Shown one piece after another: positions 50,558 to 59,496 of a DNA stretch of 64,000 bases. The notes under the pieces are model-generated. The model was not told the origin of the DNA. It saw only the letters and a program-made list of their open reading frames with translations, and did not search any database. The position numbers and the translations under genes are program-made. Source of the DNA: Clostridia bacterium (GTDB lineage Bacteria; Bacillota; Clostridia; Oscillospirales; CAG-272); NCBI GenBank assembly GCA_900767415.1, contig CAAFYZ010000031.1, forward strand, positions 1-64,000. Direction: 5' to 3'. Each line of letters starts with the position of its first letter. The stretch's first letter is position 1.

Positions 50558-50695
50558 GTTTGCGAAAGGAGCCGACGATACCGTGCGACAAAAGGTGTCC
50601 TGCGTCTTTGCGGCTCGGCGGATTTTTTGCAGGGTACTTTTTGTCGCGGGCATAATGCACAAATGTCTTCGTGTTTTCTTGTCCAATCTGCGCTC

Positions 50696-50724
50696 TTGTT
50701 TTGCGCCTGCGGATATGCTACAAT
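50696..50724 (+). promoter_or_regulatory. Promoter of the deacetylase gene
   Basis: TTGTTT-N17-TACAAT. A CTTCCGC/GCGGAAG hairpin in the leader lies at the expected ribosome site, so translation may be modulated. Confidence 0.6.
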
Positions 50725-50801
50725 ATAGATAAAGCAAAATGCTTTTCTTCATTTTCATCAGAAAGGAAACTTCCGCGTGTGCGGAAGGTATGGTGTTTTT
50801 T

Positions 50802-53800
50802 ATGAATCGGAAGCGTCTTTGTTCCGTCCTTCTTTCCGTCGCTCTTCTGCTCCCCTGCGTCCCCGCCATCGCATCGGAACAGCCGACGACGGGAAAAGTC
50901 CTTCCCGCGGAGATTGCTCCTGCCCCGGACGGCGCGCGTGCCATTCTCTCCATGACCTTTGACGACGGAGACTACGACACCGCCGTGTGGCTTGACAGCG
51001 AGTTTGAAAAGTACGGACTCGCCGGCTCCTGTATGCTGATTGTCGGAAAAAATATTGCCGATACCTACGATCCGACAAACACAAGGTATCTCCGATGGAA
51101 AGAGCTGTTCGCCAAAGGACATCTTGAGCCGCAGTCCCATACCATGACCCACGACCCCATTCCTTCGGAAAGTTGGGCGACGGGGAACAACGAAAAGCAC
51201 ATTTATAATAATACACAGGCGAAATATAAGTATGAGCTGATCGACTCCCGCGACCTTCTCCGCCGGTATTTCCCGGAGCAGGACATTCTGACCCTCGCCA
51301 CCTCCAACAACACCCTGTCCACTTGGACGTTTGCCACCGAAGCGGACGGGACGTTGAAAAAGGATGCCGACGGCAATTATATCAAATTGCAGGACGGCGG
51401 TGCCACCGCCGTCGCGCGCGGGGCATACTATGCCGTCCGACAGGGGGCACGCGGTCTGCAATCCCTCTCGCCCGATACCGCCTCCGACGACGCCGGTTCG
51501 TGGCGCAGTCTGTATATGCACCGCTTTTCGGATGCCGACATTGAAAAAGGCAAGGCGTGGATCGATGACGCCGTGACAAAGGGCGGCTGGCTCATCACGC
51601 TCTCTCACGGCATCACCGCCACCTCCGGCGACTACAAAATGGCGGATGCGGACGCGTTCTTTGTCCATGCGGCAAGGTACGTTGCCTCCGGCGAACTCTG
51701 GTGCGCCACCTTCTCCGAGGCGACCCGCTATGTGCGCGAGCGGCAGAATTCCACCGTCCGCGCCGTTGCCACCGAGAGCGGATTCCGCGTCGGTGTCACG
51801 CTCGCCGCGATGACCGAGGACGGTCTGCCTCTGCCGGCAGACGTGTTCAATTACCCCCTGACGGTCAACGTCGAGGTTCCGGGCGACGTCCGTGCCGCGT
51901 CCTATGTCGAAGGGGGCGTGACCCGCTACACCGATGCCTTCACCTCAGACGGCAAGAACTATGTCGCCGTCCGTGTGGTACCCGGGACGGAGGTGGAGGT
52001 CACCTCCATGAGGACGATCCGCACCGCCTCTCTGAACCCTGCCGCCGCCGTGACCGTTGTCAGCGACGGGGCGACCGTGACGGATTCTCTGACGGTCAGT
52101 GCCGGGAACGTCTATACCGCGGGAAAAGCACGGAAAGTCTATCTGAAACTCTCCCTTTCCGACCTTACCGAAGGCGGGCGCGTCTTCCTGCCTCTCAGCG
52201 TTACCGCCGCTGCCAAAGGCACGGTGTACGTATGGGGCAGTGACGATGCCGCGTGGGATCCCGCGGCGACCGACCCCGCCGCCTATCCCGCCAATGCGAT
52301 ATTGCAATACGGTGTCAACCCCTCTGCCGTCTTTGGCGGCAAAGCACTCGCCGAGGTTTCGGTGGACGGGGCGGGGGAATATCCCGTGGAGATCACGGAC
52401 TTCGTGAACGCTCTGCGCGCCGACGGTAAGACGGAGGCGACCGTGATTCTCACCACCGATACCGAGGGCGGCAGGTGCGAGATCCCCCTTGCTTTCGACC
52501 GTCTGACCCGTATGCCCGCATATTCTTACACGCAGAACTTCGAGAAGAACGACTGCGGCTTGGTACAGGCGGGCGTCGAGACGGGCGATCTGCAGACCGT
52601 GGACGACACCGACAACCGCACGGAAGGCGGCAGCCGCGCGCTCCATATGCTCACCGGTGCAACCTATCAGCGTATGTTCCTGCCCTTCATTCTCAACCGC
52701 GAAAATACCGTCACCGACGCCGACATCGGCAACGCTTACACCCTCACTATGTGGTATAAGGTCAGTCGGGCGGGCACTTTCCGTATCGGTATGGCGGACG
52801 GTAAAGGACGTGGCACCGCCTGCGACCAGCCGAAGGACGTCACCGTGAGTGCGGAGCAGGTGGGCACATGGCAAAAGCTGACCTATTCTTTTACCGTGAC
52901 CGAGACGATGCAGACCGGTCACAAGAATGCTCCCTATTCGTATCTTATCATCTTTGCGAACGGATGCGGACAGAAGAAAACCGATCGCGTCGATCTCTGG
53001 TTTGACGATCTGCACGTCGAGCGCACCGACAGCGTCGGAACGGTTCTGATTCCTACGGTGCAGACCGCCGTCGGCGCAGACAGCACCCACGCGCTCTCCG
53101 TGGTCGCCGACGCTACGGTGAAAACGGCGGGCATCCGTAAGGCATACGCCGCCTTCCGTCTCCCCGCAGGCACCCGCAGCGGCACCCTGACTTTAAGACT
53201 TCCCGCCGCCGACGGACACATCGCTCTCTATGCCGTGCCCGCGGGCTTGCCCGATGCTCCCGATTATGACAACGTACCTGCCGCCTCCGTCGGAGAGGTC
53301 CCCGATCTTTCTGCCGTCTTTGGCGGTAAGGCACTGTGGGAGGGGGTCGCCGACGGCACGGAGATCTCCCTTGCTTTGCCGCTCAATCTGCTTTCGGCAT
53401 CGGAAGACCTGACCCTGATTCTTACGAGTACCGACGCTACGGGCGCGACTTTTTCCGCTCCTGCGATGAGCGTTTCCTATGCAACAAACGAAAAAGAACA
53501 TACCGTCACGATCCGAAACGGCACCGTCACGACCCGCATGAGCGGTTTTGACATTACACTTCCCACGATAGCATCGGCGTATTTCGATACGGAGGGGAAC
53601 CTGTATGCCGCCGGCGATGTTCTGTCCCCGACGGGAGATCTCACACTGACCGCTCTGCGCTACGAACAGCGCACCGGTGCGGCACTCTCCCTGAGCGGTG
53701 ACGTGCGCCTGCGCTATGAGGCGGTTGCCGACGCGGCGACGGCGGCTTATATGGCGTCGCTCCCCGAGGGGACGCGCTGTGAGGTGACGGGTTCGGACGG

Positions 53801-54116
53801 ACAACGTGCACTCATCGGTACATCCGCGGGCGACGGCGTATACACTTACGAATTTGCGGCGGATCGCGACGGCGACTATACGATGACTTCCGCACTGGTC
53901 TTTACGCAGAACGGCAGGACCTTTACCGTTGCCGCAAAACATAATAAAAAAGGGCATCGACGTACGCTTTTGCAGGTTGCGGATGCCGCGTATACGGACA
54001 GACGGACACAGAAGTCGGCGGACTATCCTTACCTGACCGCAGACGGAGATTACAGCCCTTACGGCGGAAAAGACCTTGCCCGCCTTGCCGAATACCGCAG
54101 GGACACGAAAGATTGA
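50802..54116 (+). CDS. Secreted multidomain polysaccharide deacetylase
   Basis: I start at the ATG at 50802 because a clean signal peptide follows (MNRKRLCSVLLSVALLLPCV then PAIAS); the ATG at 50790 is possible. The 1104-residue protein has an N-terminal NodB-type deacetylase domain with SMTFDDGDYDT (Asp54-Asp55) and SHTMTHD (His113, His117), the metal and catalytic motifs. Beta-rich modules follow: two with VYVWGSDD- or IALYAVPAG-like strands ending in SAVFGGKAL, and one CBM-like module with FRIGMADGKG, WQKLTYSFTVTETM and LWFDDLHVE. These modules resemble those in the 2289-residue protein at 20260. Likely removes acetyl groups from a surface or dietary polysaccharide. No cell-wall anchor is seen. 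Confidence 0.85.
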   Translation: MNRKRLCSVLLSVALLLPCVPAIASEQPTTGKVLPAEIAPAPDGARAILSMTFDDGDYDTAVWLDSEFEKYGLAGSCMLIVGKNIADTYDPTNTRYLRWKELFAKGHLEPQSHTMTHDPIPSESWATGNNEKHIYNNTQAKYKYELIDSRDLLRRYFPEQDILTLATSNNTLSTWTFATEADGTLKKDADGNYIKLQDGGATAVARGAYYAVRQGARGLQSLSPDTASDDAGSWRSLYMHRFSDADIEKGKAWIDDAVTKGGWLITLSHGITATSGDYKMADADAFFVHAARYVASGELWCATFSEATRYVRERQNSTVRAVATESGFRVGVTLAAMTEDGLPLPADVFNYPLTVNVEVPGDVRAASYVEGGVTRYTDAFTSDGKNYVAVRVVPGTEVEVTSMRTIRTASLNPAAAVTVVSDGATVTDSLTVSAGNVYTAGKARKVYLKLSLSDLTEGGRVFLPLSVTAAAKGTVYVWGSDDAAWDPAATDPAAYPANAILQYGVNPSAVFGGKALAEVSVDGAGEYPVEITDFVNALRADGKTEATVILTTDTEGGRCEIPLAFDRLTRMPAYSYTQNFEKNDCGLVQAGVETGDLQTVDDTDNRTEGGSRALHMLTGATYQRMFLPFILNRENTVTDADIGNAYTLTMWYKVSRAGTFRIGMADGKGRGTACDQPKDVTVSAEQVGTWQKLTYSFTVTETMQTGHKNAPYSYLIIFANGCGQKKTDRVDLWFDDLHVERTDSVGTVLIPTVQTAVGADSTHALSVVADATVKTAGIRKAYAAFRLPAGTRSGTLTLRLPAADGHIALYAVPAGLPDAPDYDNVPAASVGEVPDLSAVFGGKALWEGVADGTEISLALPLNLLSASEDLTLILTSTDATGATFSAPAMSVSYATNEKEHTVTIRNGTVTTRMSGFDITLPTIASAYFDTEGNLYAAGDVLSPTGDLTLTALRYEQRTGAALSLSGDVRLRYEAVADAATAAYMASLPEGTRCEVTGSDGQRALIGTSAGDGVYTYEFAADRDGDYTMTSALVFTQNGRTFTVAAKHNKKGHRRTLLQVADAAYTDRRTQKSADYPYLTADGDYSPYGGKDLARLAEYRRDTKD

Positions 54117-54129
54117 GAGGAAAACCGAA

Positions 54130-54474
54130 ATGAAAGCCATGATAAAACATCTTCTTCCGCTCCTTATCGTCTGCCTTCTTTGCGGTGCGATTCTCGTCTC
54201 CTGCGGACCGGAACCCGCACCGACCCCGGGCGGAAATCCGGGAACCGAAGAACCCGCGCCGACCCCGGGCGGAAATCCGGGGACCGAAGAACCCGCACCG
54301 AATCCGGGTGGAAATCCGGGGACCGAAGAGCCCGCGCCGACTCCGGGCGGAAATCCGGGGACCGAAGAACCCGCGCCGACCCCGGGCGGAAATCCCGGAA
54401 CCGAAGAACCGGATCCTGCACCGGAACAGCCGGACGATTCCTTCTCCGGCAAAGACTTTACGAAATACTATTGA
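54130..54474 (+). CDS. Repeat-linker lipoprotein without an attached domain
   Basis: The ATG at 54130 follows the deacetylase stop by 13 bases with a GAGAGGAAAA site, so it is co-transcribed. The 114-residue product has a lipoprotein signal (LLPLLIVCLLCGAILVSC, lipid Cys25), then five perfect or near-perfect PAPTPGGNPGTEE repeats and a short acidic end DDSFSGKDFTKYY. Normally such Pro/Gly/Glu linkers connect the lipid anchor to a globular domain; here none follows. It may be a truncated solute-binding or adhesion lipoprotein, or a surface spacer in its own right. Confidence 0.8.
   Translation: MKAMIKHLLPLLIVCLLCGAILVSCGPEPAPTPGGNPGTEEPAPTPGGNPGTEEPAPNPGGNPGTEEPAPTPGGNPGTEEPAPTPGGNPGTEEPDPAPEQPDDSFSGKDFTKYY
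54214..54408 (+). repeat. Five 39-bp tandem repeats
   Basis: Encodes PAPTPGGNPGTEE five times (one copy with Asn for Thr). Copy number is likely variable between strains. Confidence 0.9.
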
Positions 54475-54502
54475 TTTTGTAAAGATAACTTGTCATATAC
54501 AC

Positions 54503-54555
54503 AAAAACTTTGCGGGTTCGCACGGATTCATGCCGAACCCGCAAAGTTTTTTTCG
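54503..54555 (+). terminator. Terminator after the lipoprotein gene
   Basis: AACTTTGCGGGTTCG/CGAACCCGCAAAGTT followed by seven or more T. Confidence 0.93.
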
Positions 54556-54628
54556 TTTTTTTTTCGCTCGGAATTTTGGAGACTTCAAAGCGAAAGCACC
54601 ACGCTTTTTCGGACTTCGCCGCGGAAAA

Positions 54629-54682
54629 CGAAAGGACTGTCGGAGACGGACGGATAACCGACCGCAGCGACAGCCCTTTTTT
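54629..54682 (-). terminator. Terminator after the M16 peptidase gene
   Basis: Minus strand GGGCTGTCG/CGACAGTCC with an inner CGGTCGGT/CCGTCCG-like stem, followed by TTTCGTTTTC. Confidence 0.65.
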
Positions 54683-54705
54683 TATTTTTAACGGGAAAAA
54701 TCGGT

Positions 54706-57594
54706 TTACAGTTCGAGCCGCACGGGGAGTTCGTCGCCGCAGGCATCGAGCGCGTCTTTTTCACCGACGACGCAGAGTGCGGCGTGCTCCGCCGCCTTTT
54801 CGATCCGGTCGGCGAGAGCGAGAAGATCTTCCTTCGTCGTTCTTATCGTCTCTTTGCGCAGACGGACGATATCCTCGTAGGTGATCCCCTGACGGTAGTT
54901 CACCGAGGCGAGAAGTCCCTTCATGCTCGGGGAGAGAAGCGGCTCGGAAGCCGCGACGGCACCGATGATATATTTTGTCAGGTCGGTCGTCTCCGCGGCA
55001 AAGGTACGGAGAAACTCCGGGCACTTACGATAGCAGGCAAGACTGCGCGCCGCGTCCGGGTCGCGGTAGGAATAGCAGAAAAACGTTCCGTTCCGCCGCG
55101 CGCCGAAACCCGCACCGTAGGCACCGCCCTGTACACGCACGGCGTTCCAGAGGTATTCGAGCGACAGGATTTTCTGTGCGACGCTTATTGCACCCGTCGG
55201 GGGAAGATTGTCTTTTCCCACCAGCACGGCGAAAGAAATCTGCGCCGGGATCACGATGCCTTCTCCCGCCGTGTCGAGGAGCGGGCAGGTGGCGGAGGCG
55301 GGCGGGGTGACGCCGTCGGACTTCAAAGAGGCGAGAAGAGATGCAAGGAAGTCGGTCTCCCGCTTTCCCGTCAGACTGACGGTGAGACGCTCTTTGGTGA
55401 AGATTTTCCCGGCAAGAGCGGCGAGTGCCTCTGCCGTCTCTTTGCCCGTATTTTCAAAGGTTCTGTCTTTTTCTTTGAGGAAACGGTAGGACTCATACCC
55501 GCTGAACAGCTCTTCGATCGCGGCGGCGGCAGAGCAGTGCGCCTCGGCACGCTTGATCGCCGCGGCGTGTCCCGAGGCGACGAAGAATTCTTCGCTCTCG
55601 AGGTTTATCTGGCGGAGAATGTGTCCGATCGCTTCGGTATCGGAAAAATCGGTACGATAGAGAATTTCATCGAGAATCTCCGTGATTTTCCCGCGGTTTT
55701 CTTCCAGGGCACTGACCCCGACGCAAAAGTCCGCGTACGTCTCGCCCGCGGGGCGTCTTCGCTCGCCCGAGCTGACGGAGAAGTTCACCGTGCCGAGCCA
55801 CGTCTTGACCTCGTCCTGCAGGGCGAGCGCATCGTAATGCTCGGTGTCGAGCTGACCGAGTACCGAGACGAGCAGGGGAAGGGTGAGGAGTTCTTCCCGC
55901 GAGAGATCGTTTACCGAAAAGAGAAGATCGAGATAGACGATCCCGTCGGTGTTGACGTTGTGATAGAGGAGGGGCGTGTCGCCGATCTTTGCGGCTTCAT
56001 TCGGGAGTTTTTCGGGTTTGTCGGAGATGTCCGAGATCGAAAGGGCGGGGAGCGTCGCCCGCGCCTCTTCGCTGTCCTCGGTCTCCTGCCAGGTGCGCAG
56101 TTCCTTGCTCTCGCGGATAATTTTCGCGAGCTCGTCCTTGCCGAGCGACGCCTTAAGGTTTGCCATGCGGGCTTTTTCCGCCGCCGCACGCTCTTCTCCG
56201 AGCGTCTGCGACGGGAGCATGATCAGGGTCGCGCGGTGCGGGTTTTCGAGGAACACGTCACGGAGTACACGCTCGAAATATCCGTTCTCCGCCTCGCGAC
56301 GGAGCGTTGCCATCGTCTCGCCGAAGGAGAGGTTCTGCGCAGGGTCTCCGTCGTAGAGCCATGTTTCGAGCGAGGAGATCGCGTAGGCGAGTCCGCGGGG
56401 CGTCGTGCCGTAATCCCGCTCTTTGAGACGGAATTCGAGACTGTTCAGCGAGGCGGTCAACCGCTTTTTATCAAGTCCCGCCGCCGCTTCGGTAAAGACG
56501 CGGTTTACCGTCTCGAGGAGTACCGGGATTTTTTCTTCCTCGGTGTTCCGCAGCTCCAGCGTGACGATGGACTGACGGATCCCGTCATAGGGACAGAGTT
56601 CGACGTCTTCGCACAGCCCCGCAGAGAGGAGTGCTTTTTTCAGAGGTGCCTCGTTTGTCCCGACCAGAAGATCGAAGAGGACGCGGAGGGCGATCTGCTT
56701 TGCCTGTTCGTCATAGCGGAACCCGCCGTATCCGAGCGCGACGCGCACCTTCCCCTTCGTCTCTTCGGCAGGGGAGATCTCGTAGTATTTTTTCACCGGT
56801 GCGGGGGCGACGGGGGATTGCTCGGGGATCGGGGCGTCGATCTCTGCCTTTTCGTAAGGGGAGAGGAAAGAGTCGAGAAGGGGGAGCACCTCGTCGAGAT
56901 TTACCGACCCGTCAAGGAAAATACGCGCGTTGGAGGGGTGATAATACTTCCCGTGGAAGTAAAGAAATTTTTCGTACGTGAGCGTCGTGACAGCACCCGG
57001 CTCGCCGCCCGAATCCTTGCCGTAGCAGAGATCGGGGAACATTAACTTCGTCATCTCCTCCGAGATCACCTCGTCGACCGAGGAATAAGCACCCTTCATC
57101 TCGTTGAGAACGACGCCGACGCACTTCATCTCCTCCTCTTCGGAGAAGAGCTCATAGTGCCAGCCCTCCTGACGGAAAATGCGCGGGTCATGCAGAATCA
57201 TCGGATGCAGTACCGCGTCCATATAGACGTTGATTAAGTTCAGATAATCCTTGTCGTTTCGGCTGGAGATCGGGTACATCGTCTTGTCGGGAAAGGTCAT
57301 AGCGTTAAGAAATGTTTGCATTGAGCCCTTTAACAAGTCGACAAACGGTTCTTTTACCGGGAATTTATCCGATCCGCAGAGCACGGAATGTTCGATAATA
57401 TGGAAGACGCCCGTATCGTCTTCCGGAATGGTTTTGAACGTGACGGCGAAGGTTTTGTTCTCGTCTTCACGCTCGAGAAAAACCAGTTCCGCTCCGTTTT
57501 TTTCATAGACCATGCGCCACAGGACGGCGCCGATCTCGGGAAGTTCCTGCCGCCGCGTAACGCGGAAGCCGAAAAGAAGTTCTCCGACTTTCAT
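54706..57594 (-). CDS. M16C zinc metallopeptidase (presequence protease-like)
   Basis: An AAGGAGAAAA site precedes the ATG. The 962-residue length and N-terminal inverted zinc motif FHIIEHSVLCGS (HxxEH, near residue 65) with the downstream Glu in VGVVLNEMKGAYSS identify the M16C family, which includes eukaryotic presequence protease and bacterial relatives. Other family segments are EPFVDLLKGSMQTFLNAMTFPDKTMYPISS and VQGGAYGAGFGARRNGTFFCYSYRDP. The two halves form a closed chamber that degrades peptides. No signal peptide, so it should act on peptides in the cytoplasm. It diverges from the SPFH operon. Confidence 0.93.
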   Translation of the reverse strand: MKVGELLFGFRVTRRQELPEIGAVLWRMVYEKNGAELVFLEREDENKTFAVTFKTIPEDDTGVFHIIEHSVLCGSDKFPVKEPFVDLLKGSMQTFLNAMTFPDKTMYPISSRNDKDYLNLINVYMDAVLHPMILHDPRIFRQEGWHYELFSEEEEMKCVGVVLNEMKGAYSSVDEVISEEMTKLMFPDLCYGKDSGGEPGAVTTLTYEKFLYFHGKYYHPSNARIFLDGSVNLDEVLPLLDSFLSPYEKAEIDAPIPEQSPVAPAPVKKYYEISPAEETKGKVRVALGYGGFRYDEQAKQIALRVLFDLLVGTNEAPLKKALLSAGLCEDVELCPYDGIRQSIVTLELRNTEEEKIPVLLETVNRVFTEAAAGLDKKRLTASLNSLEFRLKERDYGTTPRGLAYAISSLETWLYDGDPAQNLSFGETMATLRREAENGYFERVLRDVFLENPHRATLIMLPSQTLGEERAAAEKARMANLKASLGKDELAKIIRESKELRTWQETEDSEEARATLPALSISDISDKPEKLPNEAAKIGDTPLLYHNVNTDGIVYLDLLFSVNDLSREELLTLPLLVSVLGQLDTEHYDALALQDEVKTWLGTVNFSVSSGERRRPAGETYADFCVGVSALEENRGKITEILDEILYRTDFSDTEAIGHILRQINLESEEFFVASGHAAAIKRAEAHCSAAAAIEELFSGYESYRFLKEKDRTFENTGKETAEALAALAGKIFTKERLTVSLTGKRETDFLASLLASLKSDGVTPPASATCPLLDTAGEGIVIPAQISFAVLVGKDNLPPTGAISVAQKILSLEYLWNAVRVQGGAYGAGFGARRNGTFFCYSYRDPDAARSLACYRKCPEFLRTFAAETTDLTKYIIGAVAASEPLLSPSMKGLLASVNYRQGITYEDIVRLRKETIRTTKEDLLALADRIEKAAEHAALCVVGEKDALDACGDELPVRLEL

Positions 57595-57639
57595 CTTGTT
57601 TTCTCCTTATTTTACAGTAACTGTGGTATCAATGATTTC

Positions 57640-57668
57640 AGTATACCATACCGAAAAATAAAAGTCAA
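57640..57668 (-). promoter_or_regulatory. Promoter of the M16 peptidase gene
   Basis: Minus strand TTGACT-N17-TATACT. Confidence 0.8.
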
Positions 57669-57696
57669 TCAAACGCCGCTTTTTTCTTTTTCCCTC

Positions 57697-57725
57697 TTGA
57701 CAATTCTCTCAGCGTGTGATATGAT
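57697..57725 (+). promoter_or_regulatory. Promoter of the SPFH operon
   Basis: TTGACA-N17-TATGAT, back to back with the M16 promoter. Confidence 0.8.
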
Positions 57726-57757
57726 TATGATATCAAATCAATATAACGGAGGTTTTC

Positions 57758-58762
57758 ATGATGAAAGAAACGGTACTCGAAGGTAAGAAGAACGGCATGA
57801 CAGTCCTTGTCTTCACGTTTTTCGGTCTGCTCGCCGCGATCGCCATTACGGTCGTCGGGGGGATCACGGACATTCCCGCGGTGATTGCAATCGGCGTCGT
57901 ATGGCTCTCGCTCGGCTGGATCCCTTTTGTCGGGCTGAAGGTTCTGAAGCCGCAGGAGGCACTCGTCCTCACTCTCTTCGGCAAGTATATCGGTACGCTG
58001 AAAGGCGAGGGATTCTATTTTGTCAATCCTTTTGCCGTCGCGGTGAACCCCGCCGCCGCCACGAAACTGAATCAGAGCGGCGATGTCAAAAGCCAGATGC
58101 ACCTTTCCACAGGGGATAAAGAAGGTGCCGTGACGCTGGAGCTTCCCACGAAGAAGATGTCCTTAAAAATGATGACCCTGAACAACAACCGTCAGAAGAT
58201 CAACGACTGCCTCGGCAACCCCGTGGAGATCGGGATCGCCGTCATCTGGCGCATCGTCGATACGGCAAAGGCGGCGTTCAACGTCGATAACTACAAGGAA
58301 TTCCTCTCTCTGCAATGCGACAGTGCCCTGCGCAATATCGTCCGCATCTACCCCTACGACGTCGCACCGAACGTCGATACGACGGGTGACGGCATCGCCG
58401 ACGAGGGGAGTCTGCGCGGTTCGAGCGAGGTCGTCGCCGAGAGAATCCGCGCGGAAATTCAGACGAAGGTAGAATCGGCGGGGCTTGAGATTGTCGAGGC
58501 GCGCATCACCTATCTTGCCTACGCGCCCGAGATCGCCGCCGTCATGCTGCAAAGACAGCAGGCATCCGCCATCATTGACGCGAGAAAGATGATCGTCGAC
58601 GGCGCGGTCGGCATGGTGGAGATGGCACTGGAACGTCTGAGCGCGAACGGGACGATCGTCCTTGACGAAGAGAGAAAAGCGGCAATGGTATCCAACCTTC
58701 TTGTCGTCCTTTGCGGCAATCGCGACGCACAGCCGGTCGTAAATTCGGGAAGTCTCTATTGA
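57758..58762 (+). CDS. SPFH/Band 7 membrane protein
   Basis: CGGAGG precedes two adjacent ATG codons (57758 and 57761). The 334-residue protein has two N-terminal membrane segments (TVLVFTFFGLLAAIAITVV and IPAVIAIGVVWLSLGWIPFV), then an SPFH domain: VLKPQEALVLTLFGKYIGTL, NDCLGNPVEIGIAVIWRIVD, SLQCDSALRNIVRIYPYD, AGLEIVEARITYLAYAPEIAAVML. The insertion GDGIADEGSLRGSS is typical of the Firmicutes subgroup. SPFH proteins form membrane cages or microdomains. The next gene starts 2 bases after the stop. Confidence 0.9.
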   Translation: MMKETVLEGKKNGMTVLVFTFFGLLAAIAITVVGGITDIPAVIAIGVVWLSLGWIPFVGLKVLKPQEALVLTLFGKYIGTLKGEGFYFVNPFAVAVNPAAATKLNQSGDVKSQMHLSTGDKEGAVTLELPTKKMSLKMMTLNNNRQKINDCLGNPVEIGIAVIWRIVDTAKAAFNVDNYKEFLSLQCDSALRNIVRIYPYDVAPNVDTTGDGIADEGSLRGSSEVVAERIRAEIQTKVESAGLEIVEARITYLAYAPEIAAVMLQRQQASAIIDARKMIVDGAVGMVEMALERLSANGTIVLDEERKAAMVSNLLVVLCGNRDAQPVVNSGSLY

Positions 58763-58763
58763 C

Positions 58764-58934
58764 ATGGCGGAAGAGAAAAAGCAGGTTCCTCTCCGCCTCT
58801 CGAAACCCCTCTATGACGCCCTCGCCGCATGGGCGTCGGATGAATTCCGCTCGGTCAACGGACAGATCGAATATCTTCTGACCGAATGTGTCCGTCGCCG
58901 CGCCGGGCAGGGAAAAGGAAAAGAAAAAGAGTAA
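58764..58934 (+). CDS. 56-residue Arc-like protein partnered with SPFH
   Basis: The ATG is one base after the SPFH stop. The product KKQVPLRLSKPLYDALAAW then ASDEFRSVNGQIEYLLTECVRRR is a ribbon-helix-helix protein of the Arc/CopG kind: an N-terminal beta strand (VPLRLS) followed by two helices, with the RSVNGQIEYLL segment typical of Arc-like DNA-binding proteins. Tight linkage to an SPFH gene recurs in Firmicutes. It may autoregulate the operon or have a non-DNA role at the membrane; I cannot tell which. Confidence 0.75.
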   Translation: MAEEKKQVPLRLSKPLYDALAAWASDEFRSVNGQIEYLLTECVRRRAGQGKGKEKE

Positions 58935-58935
58935 A

Positions 58936-58983
58936 AAAAGGAAGATCGGGTACCATAGAAGGCGGTATCCGATCTTTTTTTCG
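58936..58983 (+). terminator. Terminator after the SPFH operon
   Basis: AGATCGGGTACC/GGTATCCGATCT followed by seven T. Confidence 0.88.
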
Positions 58984-59032
58984 CTCTTTGCCTTCCGGGA
59001 AAATAAAAATATCGGGAATTTTGAAAAAGTAC

Positions 59033-59080
59033 TTGACAAACAGATTTAGAATGAGTATAATATTTATAGAATCATTCTAA
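59033..59080 (+). promoter_or_regulatory. perR promoter with Per/Fur boxes
   Basis: TTGACA-N17-TATAAT (59033-59061). A perfect TAGAATCATTCTA palindrome (59067-59079) lies just after the -10, and TTAGAATGA (59046-59054) lies in the spacer. Both match the PerR box family (TTATAATNATTATAA-like), so autoregulation is expected. Confidence 0.8.
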
Positions 59081-59091
59081 AAGGAAACGAT

Positions 59092-59469
59092 ATGACGAAA
59101 CAAAGGCAGGCAGTTGCCGGAGTTCTTTACGATGCGGGCGGACATCTTTCGGCGGAGGACGTGTTCCGCCTTGCGAAAGAGCGACTCCCGTCGATCTCCC
59201 GCGCAACGGTGTATAACAATCTTCATGCGATGGAAGAAGAGAAGAGCATCCGCCGCATTACCGTGGACGGCGCGGATCTTTATGACAGGGCATACGCCCC
59301 GCACCCGCACCTCATCTGCGACAGGTGCGGCAGGGTAGAGGATCTTCCGCTCCCGTGGTTAGACGATCGGCTGACCGAGGCGCTCGGTGAACGACCGACG
59401 TCTTACGAATTCAAGATCGGCTATATTTGCCCGTCTTGTCACGAAAAAGAACAAAAAAGCAAACAATAA
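59092..59469 (+). CDS. perR: PerR-type peroxide regulator (Fur family)
   Basis: The 125-residue protein has the Fur-family winged helix (TKQRQAVAGVLYDAGGHLSAEDVFRLAKERLPSISRATVYNNL), the metal-site region YDRAYAPHPHLICDRCGRVEDL and a second CxxC (YICPSCHEK), so a structural zinc site with two Cys pairs is present. The downstream rubrerythrin gene and the PerR-box palindrome in the promoter favour PerR over Fur or Zur. The N terminus is short for the family, but a good AAAGGA site fixes the start. It should derepress the operon on peroxide stress. Confidence 0.85.
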   Translation: MTKQRQAVAGVLYDAGGHLSAEDVFRLAKERLPSISRATVYNNLHAMEEEKSIRRITVDGADLYDRAYAPHPHLICDRCGRVEDLPLPWLDDRLTEALGERPTSYEFKIGYICPSCHEKEQKSKQ

Positions 59470-59496
59470 TTTACATTTATTTAAGGAGAAACAAAA

